Counted from the stretch's first letter, positions 10,259 through 20,589 are shown. The stretch: DNA of 64,000 bases from Spiroplasma phoeniceum (GCA_026239495.1 CP110830.1:620001-684000); one strand, 5' to 3'. A program made the numbers and translations. The notes: a model not told the origin generated them from the letters alone.

Positions 10259-10580
10259 TGTGGGACGGTTATTTTATAAATAACTAATTTTTTTCCCACA
10301 TAGGCGGGCCTGGCCCAGAGGTTAATCAGTCCGGAAATAATAGACGCTTTAGCAAGAGATAGTAGTGATAAGTGCGAGGTCAACATTGAACGACAATAAA
10401 TATTGAGATGGTCACTTTATAAATAAATTTGCGATAGATATTACTTCTTAGAAATGAGATCGGTTTAACAAAAACCACAAAGCCAGCATTAGGCTCTTCA
10501 AAATGCAAGTGAATTTATTTTAAAAAATGAACGCTTTGACCTGAAATGGTGCGTATGAAGAGAGATAATTCTCTGGCGCC
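10259..10580 (+). ncRNA. Structured RNA candidate, module copy 1
   Basis: About 320 nt, clearly richer in G+C than its surroundings, with no open frame. Paired segments: closing stem 10259-10265 with 10294-10300; long-range AGGTCAA (10377-10383) with TTGACCT (10536-10542); GCATT (10486-10490) with AATGC (10502-10506); AAATAAATT with AATTTATTT; and a final AGAGA/TCTCT hairpin. Homologues at 40795-41138 and 63002-63325 keep several pairs by compensatory change. The GTCACTT stem has one mismatch in this copy. I recognise no known RNA family. Confidence 0.65.
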
Positions 10581-10632
10581 AAAAATAAAAAAACTGTGGA
10601 TTATTAAACATTCAAACAATTAACATAACGCA

Positions 10633-10735
10633 ACGCCCGCCCCTATTGAGGCGGATGGCGTAGTAAATAATTAATAAATAGCTTATCTAACTAATTCTCG
10701 CTTGGCATTTTCACTTGGGGAGTGAGTGCCAGCGA
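10633..10735 (+). promoter_or_regulatory. Two GC-rich hairpins before the zinc-ribbon gene
   Basis: Hairpin 1 at 10633-10661 (ACGCC...GGCGT) and hairpin 2 at 10698-10735 (TCGCTTGGCA...TGCCAGCGA) sit between the structured RNA and the next start codon. Both recur in the other two module copies with sequence changes that keep pairing. The second ends some 27 nt before the ATG, so it could act on translation of the small genes or as an attenuator. Confidence 0.5.
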
Positions 10736-10762
10736 ATTAAAAATAGGGAGAATTAAATAAAA

Positions 10763-10936
10763 ATGAAAAAATTAAATAAAATTTGTCTTAAACAAAGATA
10801 TTGAGGTTATTGTTTTAGATGTAATAAAGAAAACAAATTACAAGAATTAATATTAGGGGCTTACCCCGTATCATTTGAAAAAATGACTGACGATCTTTGA
10901 GCATTAGGTTTACGTAAAAAGAATTATGAGGAATAA
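10763..10936 (+). CDS. Small zinc-ribbon-like protein of the module
   Basis: 57 residues, basic, with a YCFRCNKENK segment giving one CxxC pair; MKKLNKICLKQRYWGYC at the start. Preceded by GGGAG 8 to 12 nt upstream. Homologues are at 63503-63661 and, with ATT in place of ATG, at 40126-40287. A single CxxC could form half of a zinc site in a dimer. Function unknown. Confidence 0.6.
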
Positions 10937-10939
10937 ATT

Positions 10940-11113
10940 ATTAATAAAAGATACTTATTAGTAATGAAAAGTAAATATATTGATTTTAAAACAAACTTCT
11001 TTTATACATTAGAAGAAGCAAAAATTACTGCTAATGTTTAAAATCAACAAGAATGATTAACAACTATTATTGATTTAGAAAACGAAAATATTAAATGACA
11101 AGGATTTGAATAA
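10940..11113 (+). pseudogene. MNKRYLLVMK-type small protein, broken
   Basis: Matches the intact 56-residue gene at 39942-40112, but the start is ATT and codon 34 is TAA (11038-11040) where the intact copy has GAA. Both changes are G to T. Function unknown. Confidence 0.6.
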
Positions 11114-11114
11114 T

Positions 11115-11252
11115 ATGTTAAAAGATGAAGAAGGTGAAGTTTATACCTAAGAAGATTTATTTAATATGGCATTATAAGAATGTAATTCAGAAGAAAGTGC
11201 TTGTGATTATATTGATAATTTAATTAATGAAATGGAATTAGAGGAAATTTAA
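11115..11252 (+). pseudogene. Short acidic protein of the module, two nonsense codons
   Basis: 45 codons starting MLKDEEGEVYT, with TAA at 11148-11150 and 11175-11177. The copy at 39803-39940 has a stop at a different codon. Overlaps its neighbours by ATG/TAA spacing of 1 to 2 nt, so these small genes were once one operon. Confidence 0.55.
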
Positions 11253-11254
11253 TT

Positions 11255-11897
11255 ATGTCAGATTTAAAGTTAAATAATGAATTTAAAAATATTAATTATC
11301 CGTTTTATTTAAAAGGAAATAATTTTAAAGAATTAAGTTTAAAAGCATTAACAATTAAAAAATGAATTGATGAAAATGGGCAAGAATTAGCAGAATTTAT
11401 ATATAGACAACAAGCTTGATTAATAAATGGAGAATATAAATCACAATCACTAAAAGATTTAAAATTATTAGTTTCAAAAATTGATTATATTTTTAGAGAG
11501 CCATTAGAACTAATTAAAAATTTTAAAAATGAATTAAATTTTATTAGAAAATATATTTTAAATTTATAAAATAATATTAAAAATAATCATGATTCTTTAA
11601 AAAATATTGTCATTAATATTCAATTTTAAAAAAATGAAATTGTGAAAACGCATAAAAAAGAACAATTTTTAAAAATTAAAAGTGTAGCAAAACAAAAGCA
11701 AGAATTAAAAATTATTACTAGTAATTTTCGTAAAGATAAATTATTAATTAAAGATATTAAAATATTGGGTATTAATGATGATTTTTTACAAAATTCGGAT
11801 AAATTAGAACTTATTAATTTAATTAAAAATTATTTAGTTGTTGATGAACAAATTGTTAAAAATGAAATTAAAGAACAATGAGATAGTAATAAAGATA
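11255..11897 (+). pseudogene. Unknown module protein with two in-frame TAA, 3' end cut by IS
   Basis: Starts MSDLKLNNEFKNINYPFYL two bases after the previous stop. The frame stays open for about 214 codons except for two TAA codons (near 11566 and 11626), and is lost at an IS5 fragment. It is charged and helical in appearance (lysine/glutamate rich). No family recognised. Confidence 0.5.
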
Positions 11898-11899
11898 TT

Positions 11900-12509
11900 A
11901 TACTTCTTGTGATACCTGGTTTTATTATTAAAATAATCATTTATTAGTGATTTTTTACTAGCGAGCTGTTGAAAATCAGAGTGTTTAATTAAAATATCTT
12001 CAATTCACTTGATATTGCGATAACAACTAGATTCACTAATATCAAAACTTTTAGCAAGATGAAAATAAGTCCGATATTATCGTCAATACGATAAGGTCAT
12101 CATTAGCCGATTTTCTAGTGATAATTTATTAGTTTTGCCGCCTTTTTTAAATTTTTATATTTCAGCTACTTGTAAAATATTTAACATTTTATTAAAAGTA
12201 ACTTTTTTGTTCCGGTTAATCGCAATAATTCTTTATCATTAATAAAATTAAATTTATCAAATTTCATAATTTTAATCTTCTATAATTTCTATTTTAATTT
12301 AAAAATATTTTATAGGAATTTTAAAATAATTATATTAGGTTATGCAAGAAATCTAATTAAAATTAAATAATTTAAATAATAAATTCATTTTTTGTTGTGG
12401 CAAAACATTAATTTTTTAAATAAAAAACATAATTAATTAAAATTATATTTTTCTATTAGTGTCTTTTTACAAATATTTGCAATTTTTTAATAGGTTACGC
12501 AAGAAGTAT
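11900..12509 (-). mobile_element. Chimeric IS5 remnants
   Basis: A subtype-A left end (11900-11935) is joined at ATTATTAAAAT to a minus-strand fragment of a subtype-B transposase with its left end (to about 12354), followed by a subtype-B right end (to 12509). The outer repeats are altered: ATACTT for AGACTT and AAGTAT for AAGTCT. It has no coding capacity. Confidence 0.75.
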
Positions 12510-12516
12510 ATTGCTT

Positions 12517-12825
12517 TTATTGCTTTGTAAATTTTTTTAATTTTTTTTCACCATAACTTAATATTAATATTTTAGTATCTTCATTAATATCATAAGTATC
12601 CATTGATTTAAAAATTTTATCAATAAAATTATAAATATTAGATTTATCATTTTTATTCTTATGATTTTTATTCATCATTTGAAAAACGCCTTTTTTCTTT
12701 TTCATTTTTATTCTGGTTTTTGTTGACTTTTCTAAAAGACCTCCTTTTATTCATTCATATGCTGCAATTGTTATTTGTTTTTTTTGAACTAATTGTAATA
12801 GTTCTTTAACTATTTTTCCCCTCAC
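12517..12825 (-). CDS. Hypothetical basic protein
   Basis: 102 residues from GTG at 12825; one TGA Trp codon (AAYEWIKGG). The N-terminal half looks helical (KIVKELLQLVQKKQITIAAYEW), then a very basic linker (KMKKKKGVF) and a C-terminal stretch. A TATAATATT box lies upstream. The start is uncertain; ATG at 12705 would give 62 residues. Divergent from pgsA. Not recognised. Confidence 0.45.
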
Positions 12826-12923
12826 CTCATAAACTTTTTTTAATATTATACATTTATATAATATAATATGTAAGTAATATTAATATATCAAAGATAAAAT
12901 ATTTTTAGAAAAGAGGACTTAAA

Positions 12924-14423
12924 ATGAATTGAGCTAATCGTATTACATTAATTCGGATTTTTTTAATCCCAGTTATTATTGCTTTAATGGTAATTGTTCC
13001 ATTTGAAAATAGTTTCTTATATAATGGATGAGATCAATGATTAACAATTAAAGGAGACAATGTTACTTATTCATTACCAATTAGTTATTTAATTGCCGGG
13101 ATTTTATTTATTATTGCTAGTTTAACTGATTTATTAGATGGTTTTATTGCTAGTCGCTACAATCAGGTCACAACATTCGGTAAATTTTTTGATTCAATTG
13201 CCGATAAATTACTGACAAATACTGTTTTAATTGTCTTTTCTTGTGCAAACATTATTCCAGTTTGAATGGTTGTATTGTTAATTGCTCGCGATTTTGTAAT
13301 TGATGTTGTTCGCCAAATTTTAGCAACAAAAAAAGTGGTGATGGCTGCTAATCAACTAGGGCGTGTGCGAGCAGCAATGGAGATGTTTGGAATGACAATT
13401 TTATTTTTTATTGGTTTTCGTATCTTTAATGGTCATTCTTTAAAAATAGGACAATGAGATGAATTTGGTTGAGTAAACCAAATTATTATGATTCCAATGT
13501 ATTTAGCAACGGTATTATCATTAGCGGCAGCAGGAAATTATATTTTCTTAAATCGTAAAATATTATTTGATATGACAGTTATTAAAAAACCAAAATTAGA
13601 AAATGGACAAGAAAATAATGAAATAAAAAATAGTAATAGATTAGAATGGGCTGTTGTTACTGGCGCTAGTAAAGGATTAGGATATTATTATTGCGAAGAA
13701 TTATTAAGACTTGGTTATAATGTTGTTGCTGTTGCTCGTGATACAACCCCTGTTACTGCTTTACAACAAAAATATCCAACACAAACAATTAAAATGATAA
13801 ATTATGATTTAAGTAATTTAGAAAATTGTGAAAAATTATATAATGATGTTGCAAAAGATAATGTAACAATTTTAATTAATAATGCTGGATATGGTGTATG
13901 AGGTTATTTTAATGAATCTAGTTTAGAGCAAGAAATGAATATGATTGATTTAAATATTAAAGCGCTCCATATTTTAACAAAATTATTTGTACAACGTTTT
14001 ATATCGCAACAACAAGGGCGTGTTTTAAACATTGGTAGTTTATTAGCGGCATTTACGCCAGCCCCAGTTTTTGCTAGTTATTATGCTTCAAAAGCTTATG
14101 TCTGAAGTTTGGGAGTGGCGATTAATACGGAGTTGAAAAAAATAAAATCACCAGTTCGAGTTATTACCTTATGTCCAGGACCGTTAAAAACTGATTTCTG
14201 AAATCGAAGTAGTAACCAGAAAGATGAAAAATATCATTCAACAGTGAAAGTTATGAAGACATCTACTTATGCTCGAAAAAGTTTAATAAAAGGATTAAAA
14301 GTAAAAAGAAAAAATTATATTGTAACAGGTAGTGTTAATAAAACTGTAAAAAAATTAACAAAATGAAGTCCCCAAAATTGGGTATTAACATCGGTTTACA
14401 ATTATCAAAGAAAACGAAAATAA
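12924..14423 (+). CDS. pgsA: Phosphatidylglycerophosphate synthase fused to a short-chain dehydrogenase
   Basis: One 499-residue frame. Residues 1-210 are a membrane CDP-alcohol phosphotransferase (CDP-diacylglycerol + glycerol-3-phosphate to phosphatidylglycerophosphate + CMP): D69xxDG, then G86xxxD90xxxD94, with Ser where the motif usually has Arg (DGFIASR). A charged linker (KKPKLENGQENNE) leads to an SDR domain from about residue 240: VVTGASKGLG cofactor loop, NNAGYG, and active-site Ser plus YYASK near residue 386. PgsA makes phospholipid at the membrane; the SDR part may reduce a lipid-related substrate (inference). AGAGG precedes the ATG. The stop lies right at the edge of an IS3 element, so the natural C-terminus may be trimmed. 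Confidence 0.85.
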
Positions 14424-16780
14424 AAACAACAACAAAATTGACAGAAAAAAAGACATTTTTATTTTGAAACTCCATTCGTTGTTCAAATGAAGTTTTTCTT
14501 TTTTTAACTCTAGTTCTGACAAAATTATAGAAATCAACATAATTTGAAACAATGTTCATAATATTACTAAAATTAAGACTGCTTCGTTTATATAAGAAAA
14601 AAATTAATTTTTAAATGAACTGAATCAAGTTTCACAAGCACCATTATCTCGTGAATTACCACGGGGAGACATCGAAATAATAATTCCTATTTTTCACACA
14701 ATTATTTTCATTGCGGATATGTATATGCATAGCCTTGATCTGAATGAATAATTAATTTTTTGGGACATCCTGCATAATTTAAAGCTGATACTAAATTCTT
14801 AAAAATCAAATTAGCATCAGCATGATTTGATAATTTTCAATCTATTATTTCACCATTGAATAAGTTACGGATAATTGATAAATATACCACGCAATTATTA
14901 ATAGGTAAATATGTTGTATATCTGTCACTCATTTTTTTGTTTGGTTCAGATGTAACAAAATCTCGTTTTAAGATATTTGGGAACCTTAGAGGACCTGATT
15001 TAAAATAATTCGGTTTTATTTTTTTCCTAATAGACTTAATTTTTAATATTTTCATATATCGATAGAATACTCATTTGTTAACTTTGATATTTTTATATTA
15101 GACTTCTTGCATAACCCATTAAAATAATTTCAAATATTTGTAAAAAGGGGTTAATATAAAATTATAATTTTAATTAATTATGTCTTTTATTTAAAAATTT
15201 AATATTTTGCCACAACGAAAAATTATTTTATTATTCAAATTTGTTAATTTTAAATAAATATTTTATGATAACTATAATAATTGTAAATTATAAATTGAAG
15301 CAATTAAATTAAATCTTAAACTAAATCGTTTTCTACGATTTCTATATTTTTCTGTAATAATTTTAAATTTTTTAAGAATAGCAAAAATATTTTCAATAAT
15401 AATTCTTATTTTTGAAACTAGTCTATTATGTTGTTTTTGTTCTTTATTTAAATGTTTTTTCTTAGTTTTCTTTGTGGGCATTATAACATTATTGTGAATT
15501 TTTTGTATTCCTTGATAACCACTATCAACTATTAATTTGGTATTTTTTAAAATTGCGATTTTTGATTCTTTAAATAAAGCATAATCATGTTTTTTACCAA
15601 GTGAAAAACTTGTTGCAATAATTTTTTTGGTTTCTTGTTCGATAATTACTTGTGTTTTAATAGTGTGTTTTTTCTTTTTACCAGAATAAGATTGTTTTTG
15701 TCTTTTTTTGGGCGTTGGATTGGGGTTTCGGTAGCATCAATAATAATAGTTTTATCATTAAAATAATCATTTATTAGTGCTTTTTTACCAGCAACTTGCT
15801 GAAAATCAGGGTGTTTAATTAAAATATCTTCAATTCACTTGATATTGCGATAACAATTAGCTTAACTAATTCCGAAATTTTTTCCAAGATGAAAATAAGT
15901 TCGATATTCTCGTCAATACGATAAAGTCATCAGTGGCCGATTTTCTAGTGATAATTTATTAGTTTTGCCACCTTTTTTAAATTTTTCTATTTCAGCTACT
16001 TGTAAAATATCTAACATTTTATTAAAAATATCTTGTTTTATTCCTGTTAATCTTAATCATTCTTTATCATTAATATTTTTAAATTCATCAAATTTCATAA
16101 TTTAATATCCTCATAAATTATATTTTATAATAATATTTTAATAATAAAACCAGGTATCGCAAGAAGTCTATTTTTCTAACAAAATCGTAATCATTGGGTG
16201 CCCATAAAAACCTTTAAATTTATTAAATATTTCAAGTATTATTTCTGCTAAAACAAAATTATATTTTTTATACATAGGTTTTGTTTGTTTAATCCATAAG
16301 TAATAACCTTGTCTAGTAATACCTAATTTTCTACATAGAAAATCAGCAGATTATTCTGTTGATAATTTATTTACTGCGAAGAACTTTTATTTAATAGTCT
16401 TCGCCTCATACTTTTTTAATGCAAAATGTAATTTATCAATCTCTTCTAATTCATAACGTGACATTTTTTTGACATCATTTTAGTCAATTGTTGAAATACT
16501 AATTCTTCTTTTTGTCTTTTGTTTACTTTAAGATCAACGACCTCATTCTAGGTTATCAAAATTGTTTTGTGCGTGTACACGTAATCTATGTATGGTAGAT
16601 TTGGCTATGTTATATTTTTGAAATGTTAGTTTAATGCCATTTAACTCAGCAAATGTTAAAATTTCTATTTTTTCATTTTTGTTTCATTGTTTTGCCATAA
16701 GAAAAGAGCGCCCTTTCAATAAAATTATATAAAAGAAAGTGTTTGTCTCTTTTTTCTGTTAATTTTATTTTAGATGTTCA
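14424..16780 (-). mobile_element. IS3-family element (type 1), decayed and split by IS5
   Basis: Ends share AAAATTGACAGAAAAAA-like repeats; the right end reads AACATCTAAAATAAAATT on the minus strand. orfA at about 16380-16705 (MAKQWNKNEKIEILTFAEL, HTH) and orfB (RYTTYLPINN, IIHSDQGYAYT, an rve-type integrase core) both carry stops and frameshifts. An IS5 copy at 15100-16169 splits orfB. A partial second copy lies at 36614-37568. A fragment of the same end occurs near 60257. Confidence 0.75.
15100..16169 (-). mobile_element. IS5-family element, subtype A, one nonsense mutation
   Basis: 1070 bp, ATT on both sides. Deleting the element plus one ATT reproduces exactly the uninterrupted IS3 copy at about 36955-36970, so the 3-bp target duplication is demonstrated inside this window. 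The transposase (15272-16098) has correct length and the 7-A slippery site but TAA (15862-15864) where all sister copies have GAA. Confidence 0.92.
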
Positions 16781-16797
16781 CAAATGTTGTTGAACAG

Positions 16798-16935
16798 TTT
16801 CAAATAAATTTAAATACATTTTTTATCATTCTAAACATTGTAAATCATAATGATTTTTATGGTGCGAAATACGACAATCAGCGGGCTTACAATTAACTCA
16901 ATCAAATGATTTTGTTATTTCATTTCAAGTTTTTA
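16798..16935 (-). pseudogene. Fragment of a module gene next to tpx
   Basis: Encodes KTWNEITKSFDWVNC...HHKNHYDLQCLEW, matching codons 11 to 50 of the module gene at 40126-40581, with a TAA after LEW. It shows that a fourth module copy once lay here or that a piece was carried by the adjacent IS3. Confidence 0.6.
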
Positions 16936-17443
16936 TTTTTGAAAAGTATCTAAAAATTGATAAACTTCGTCATAATTTTGTTCAGAAGAAATTGGTGAAA
17001 CAATTTGTAAATAAATAATTTTATTGTCTTGATCTAAAACAATTACACTTCGTGCTAATAAGTTATTAAATGGAAAGTATAATTTTGTTTGTGTTACAAA
17101 TTCACGATAATTAGTATCAAATAATAGAATATGTTTTGAATTAATAAAAGCTTCACATGCTAGTTTCAAAGCAAATGGCAAATCACGTGAAATTGTTATT
17201 AATTGAAAATTAGGATATTTACTTAATTGTTTCATTAAATTGTTTTGTTTGCGTTAAACAAACACCAGCATCTATAATAGGTACTGCGGAAATAACTTTA
17301 TATTTTTTTGTTATGGTTGCTGTTGCTAATTAAAAATCTTGTCAATCAACCATATCAGCTTTAAATGATACTTTCTCACCAACTTGAAGATGATCTTTTG
17401 CAAGCAAATTTTTAACATCGCCACTCATTGTTCCTGCTGCCAT
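16933..17443 (-). pseudogene. tpx: Thiol peroxidase, stop codon and frameshift
   Basis: The start ATG at 17443 follows GGAGG. The N-terminal part (AAGTMSGDVKNLL) has an in-frame TAA after QDF; the peroxidatic Cys is in DAGVCLTQT, and a frameshift follows at FNE. The C-terminal part (16933-17235) holds the typical SRDLPFALKLAC, NLLARSVIVLD and QFLDTF ends. Tpx reduces hydroperoxides with thioredoxin as donor. Loss would weaken peroxide defence, which is notable next to the G-to-T damage signature seen elsewhere. Confidence 0.8.
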
Positions 17444-17495
17444 AAAAGTTGTTTCCTCCCTTCTTTTATAAAAAATATTATATCCTAAAATATTA

Positions 17496-18305
17496 TTATG
17501 ATAATAAAGTATTCCAAGCATTTTCAATTATTGTTGCTATAAATTCGTCGGCAATATAATTAATCGGATTTATTGTTCGTTGTAATAAACAAATAAATTC
17601 AATGTTTTTCTTTTTATTTCCTAAAATTGGAGAATAGTCACAATTGATAACACTGAAACCATTATTAAGGCCTAAAGTAAATATTTTTTTAATAACATCA
17701 TAGTGAGTTGCTTTATGATTAATTTTTCCTTTCTTAACAGCTTCTTTTGTACTCTCAAACTGTGGTTTAATTAAGAAAAAAGCATAATGATTTAATAATA
17801 AAATATCTTTTAAAGATGGAATAATTTTATCTAATGAAATAAAAGAAACATCACAGCAAGCAAATTTAATTCCATCAGGGGCAAATAATGCTTTAGTAAC
17901 ATATCTAAAATTAGTTTTCTCTAATGAAATAACCTGCGGATTATTGCGTAATTTTCAAGCTAATTGGTTTGTCCCGACATCGACAGCATAAACTTTTTTA
18001 GCATTATTTTGTAATAAACAATCGGTAAAACCACCGGTTGAAGCACCAATGTCAAGGCAAACTAGGTTCTTAACGGTTAAATTAAAAGCAGTTAAACCTT
18101 TGGATAACTTTTCCCCTGCTCGGGAAACATATTTTAATGGTTCACCACGTAATCTAATAATACTATTTTTTTTTACTGGTTCACCTGGTTTTAAAACTGG
18201 GGCATTATCAACCAAAACATTGTTTGCTAAAATCATTGATTTAGCTTTTTCACGCGAAGGAGCTAAATTATTATTAACCATTAACTGGTCTAACCGAATT
18301 TTCAT
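17496..18305 (-). CDS. tlyA: TlyA-family rRNA 2'-O-methyltransferase (hemolysin A family)
   Basis: 269 residues. An N-terminal S4-like RNA-binding part (MKIRLDQLMVNNNLAPSREK, residues 1-60) is followed by a Rossmann methyltransferase: CLDIGASTGGFTDCLL (SAM loop, about residue 85), VYAVDVGTNQL, ACCDVSFISL and FFLIKPQFE. It uses SAM to methylate rRNA ribose. No stop or frameshift. GGGAG precedes the ATG at 18305, and the upstream gene ends 6 nt before it, so they are cotranscribed. Confidence 0.88.
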
Positions 18306-18311
18306 TAAAAT

Positions 18312-18824
18312 TTATTCTCCCTTTCATTTACTTTTCTTAAATGCACGTTGGTTTTTATAACGAAATAATAAGCGTTGCTTTCGATTTTTTGTTTCCCGAT
18401 AAGTTTCTAAGATTGTATCTTGTGCCAGGATATAATTAGTAATTTCTTTAAAAAAGTAAGCACCATATGATAATGATCATTTTAATGAAACAAAATTTTG
18501 ATCAATTTTGGCTTCAATAATTTTTGAATAATTACTAATAATGTAATTACATTCTAGCATAATGTTATTAATATTATTATATTTAAAAAGATAATATGTT
18601 GTTTGTGGTAATTGATATTTTTGTGCTAAAAAAGCAAGATTTTTTGGAATAATTAATTGTTGAGTATCTAAGTCAATTCTAATATCAACTGGTTTTCATA
18701 ATGGCACATAGTGGATTTTTTCCGATAAAATTAATAACCGTTGCTTAGCATCTTGTGACATTTGTCACTTTTTCCCTCATTTGTTATTTGCTCAATTATA
18801 ATAATTAAACTTGTTATTTTTCAT
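18312..18824 (-). CDS. Hypothetical protein upstream of tlyA
   Basis: 170 residues with Trp/Lys-rich start (NYYNWANNKWGKKWQMSQD), a central KPVDIRIDLDTQQLIIPKN and a very basic C-terminus (KNRKQRLLFRYKNQRAFKK) that suggests nucleic-acid contact. No membrane segment. Two bases of frame-independent spacing and the shared strand make an operon with tlyA. Family not recognised. Confidence 0.65.
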
Positions 18825-18950
18825 ATAATCACCCATCTTACTAAAATAATTATACCAAATTTAGGATGAAGAAAAAAGGATTTAGATAATAATTGATCGC
18901 ATAAATTATTCGGTTGGTGATAGCTTATTCTAATATATAAATATTTATTA

Positions 18951-19130
18951 GAATGTATACTGTAAAACTAAATCATAAAAAGTTAACAAAATTATAACAA
19001 ATTAAAAATAAAAATCAATAATTACAAAAAATAATAAAATAAAATATTATTTTTAATATTTATTTTCAAAATTATAAAAATAAGCACAACAAAAAATAAA
19101 TTTTATTAATCTTATACATTAAATATTAGT
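18951..19130. other. Non-coding left end of plectrovirus unit 1
   Basis: A+T-rich, no gene. Contains the left 18-bp terminal repeat at 18970-18987 and then the 3' flank of the transposase. Likely a transposase-binding end. Confidence 0.5.
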
Positions 19131-20117
19131 TTAATTTACAAAAACTTTTTTAAAATATTGATTTGATGTAAAATATCCTAAACACGGTCTAATTGTAGCA
19201 TTTAATATATCTAAAACAGATTTTAATTTACTACGAATATTAATTAACAGTTCATTTTGATCAAATCAACGCCTTAAATCTCTATTTATTCGTTCAACTA
19301 ATGCCTTTTGTTTTGGTTTACCGGGGTCACAAAAATAAACTCTTATTTTAAAATGTTTTTCTATTGTTTTTCATCTATAAAATTCTTTTCCTCTATCTGT
19401 CAAAATACAACTAAATTTACTAATACCAATTTGTTTAATAATTTTCATTAAAACCATTAACACAATACTTGCCTTTTTACTAAATAAAATATCATAAAAA
19501 AGTATTTTAGATTTACGATTTACTAAAACTAACAAATGGAAATTACCACAATCAAGAGTATCCATTTCTCAAATTCCACTAAAACTTAAATCATCTCCAT
19601 AATCATTTAAAAATTGCTTATAATCTCTAATATTAATTAATTTTCCACGATTATCATTTTTTTCCCCATTTTTTGTTTTTCTTTTTTTATTTTTAAAATA
19701 TAACATTTCTTTTTTTAAATTAAAATAACCTAATCTAATATATTTATACATTGTTTTAAAACATACACCAAATTTTACATTATATTGTAATTCATACGAA
19801 GTAATAATATTTTGTGGCGAACGACCAAAATTATTATATTCATTCGAAAAATAACTTAATTCTTGTGAATTTAGCATTGAATATTTACGACATTGTTTTT
19901 TATTTTTATCGTGTATTTTTTGTGCTTTTGCTGCATTATAATCATTAATATTATCAAACATATTTAACTCTTGCCAAATAGTTCTATAATCTCTATTCAT
20001 TTGTTTAGCAATTTTTCGAATATTAATTGTTCCATTTTTCTTTTTAAATAATTCACTATCTTTTAATTTTTCCAAATTTACTCTTTCATTAATATCTAAT
20101 CTTTCATATTTTTTCAC
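19131..20117 (-). CDS. Plectrovirus IS30-family transposase (unit 1)
   Basis: 328 residues. An N-terminal HTH (MKKYERLDINERVNLEKL) and second HTH-like part (IRKIAKQMNRDYRTI) precede the DDE core: WEMDTL, ILTDRGKEFY and ALVERINRDLR. It probably integrates the double-stranded viral form using the 18-bp ends, as known for SpV1. ACTTTACCTCC upstream gives a good ribosome-binding site. Identical to 26840-27826 in unit 2. Confidence 0.85.
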
Positions 20118-20196
20118 ACTTTACCTCCTAAAATATTAAAATATGTTATAATTTATATACAATTAATTATAACATTCTAAATAGGGAGATAAAAAT

Positions 20197-20589
20197 ATGA
20201 AAAAGTTACTAAGTATTTTAGGAACAATCGGATTAACAACAACAAGTACAACAACATTAATTAGTTGCGAAAAACCAAAATCAGATAATAATAATGAAAA
20301 CGGGGGGAATAAACCAGAGCCTACACCAGAACCAGAAAAACCACAAAAACCACCAAAAAATAGTAATTGAAAATTAGTTAATGGTTTTGTTAATGAAAAA
20401 AATAATGAAAATAAAAATTATATTGGTGTTATAAAAATTGAAAATGGTTGAAAAATTATAAAATGAATTGGTAAAAGAATAGATTATAAATATCAATATA
20501 AAAATATTTATCGTTGAGACGGTGAAAGTATTCCATCAACCCCAGATATTAATAAAAATAGTGGTGAAATTACAGATTGAAAAGATTAA
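20197..20589 (+). CDS. Viral lipoprotein carrying a copied virion-protein segment (unit 1)
   Basis: 130 residues: signal MKKLLSILGTIGLTTTST, lipobox TLISC with lipid Cys near residue 25, a Pro/Glu linker (NKPEPTPEPEKPQKPP), then about 53 residues identical to an internal part of the large virion protein. The shared DNA is an exact 159-bp inverted repeat (20365-20523 and 22052-22210). It is the only plus-strand gene of the unit, divergent from the transposase, so it can be expressed separately from virion genes, for example in the integrated state. A surface decoy or superinfection-exclusion role is inference. Confidence 0.75.

Noticed and set aside
10371-10560. Group II or group I intron as identity of the structured RNA
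   Set aside because: The GTGCGAG start looked intron-like, but no domain V or P7-type core and no exon-splitting could be found.
11255-11897. A second genetic-code change (TAA read as an amino acid)
   Set aside because: In-frame TAA are common in the mobile modules, but housekeeping genes use TAA as stop and sister copies have GAA at these places, so they are mutations.
13266-13901. Separate genes within the PgsA region
   Set aside because: They are one frame separated only by TGA, which is Trp in this organism.
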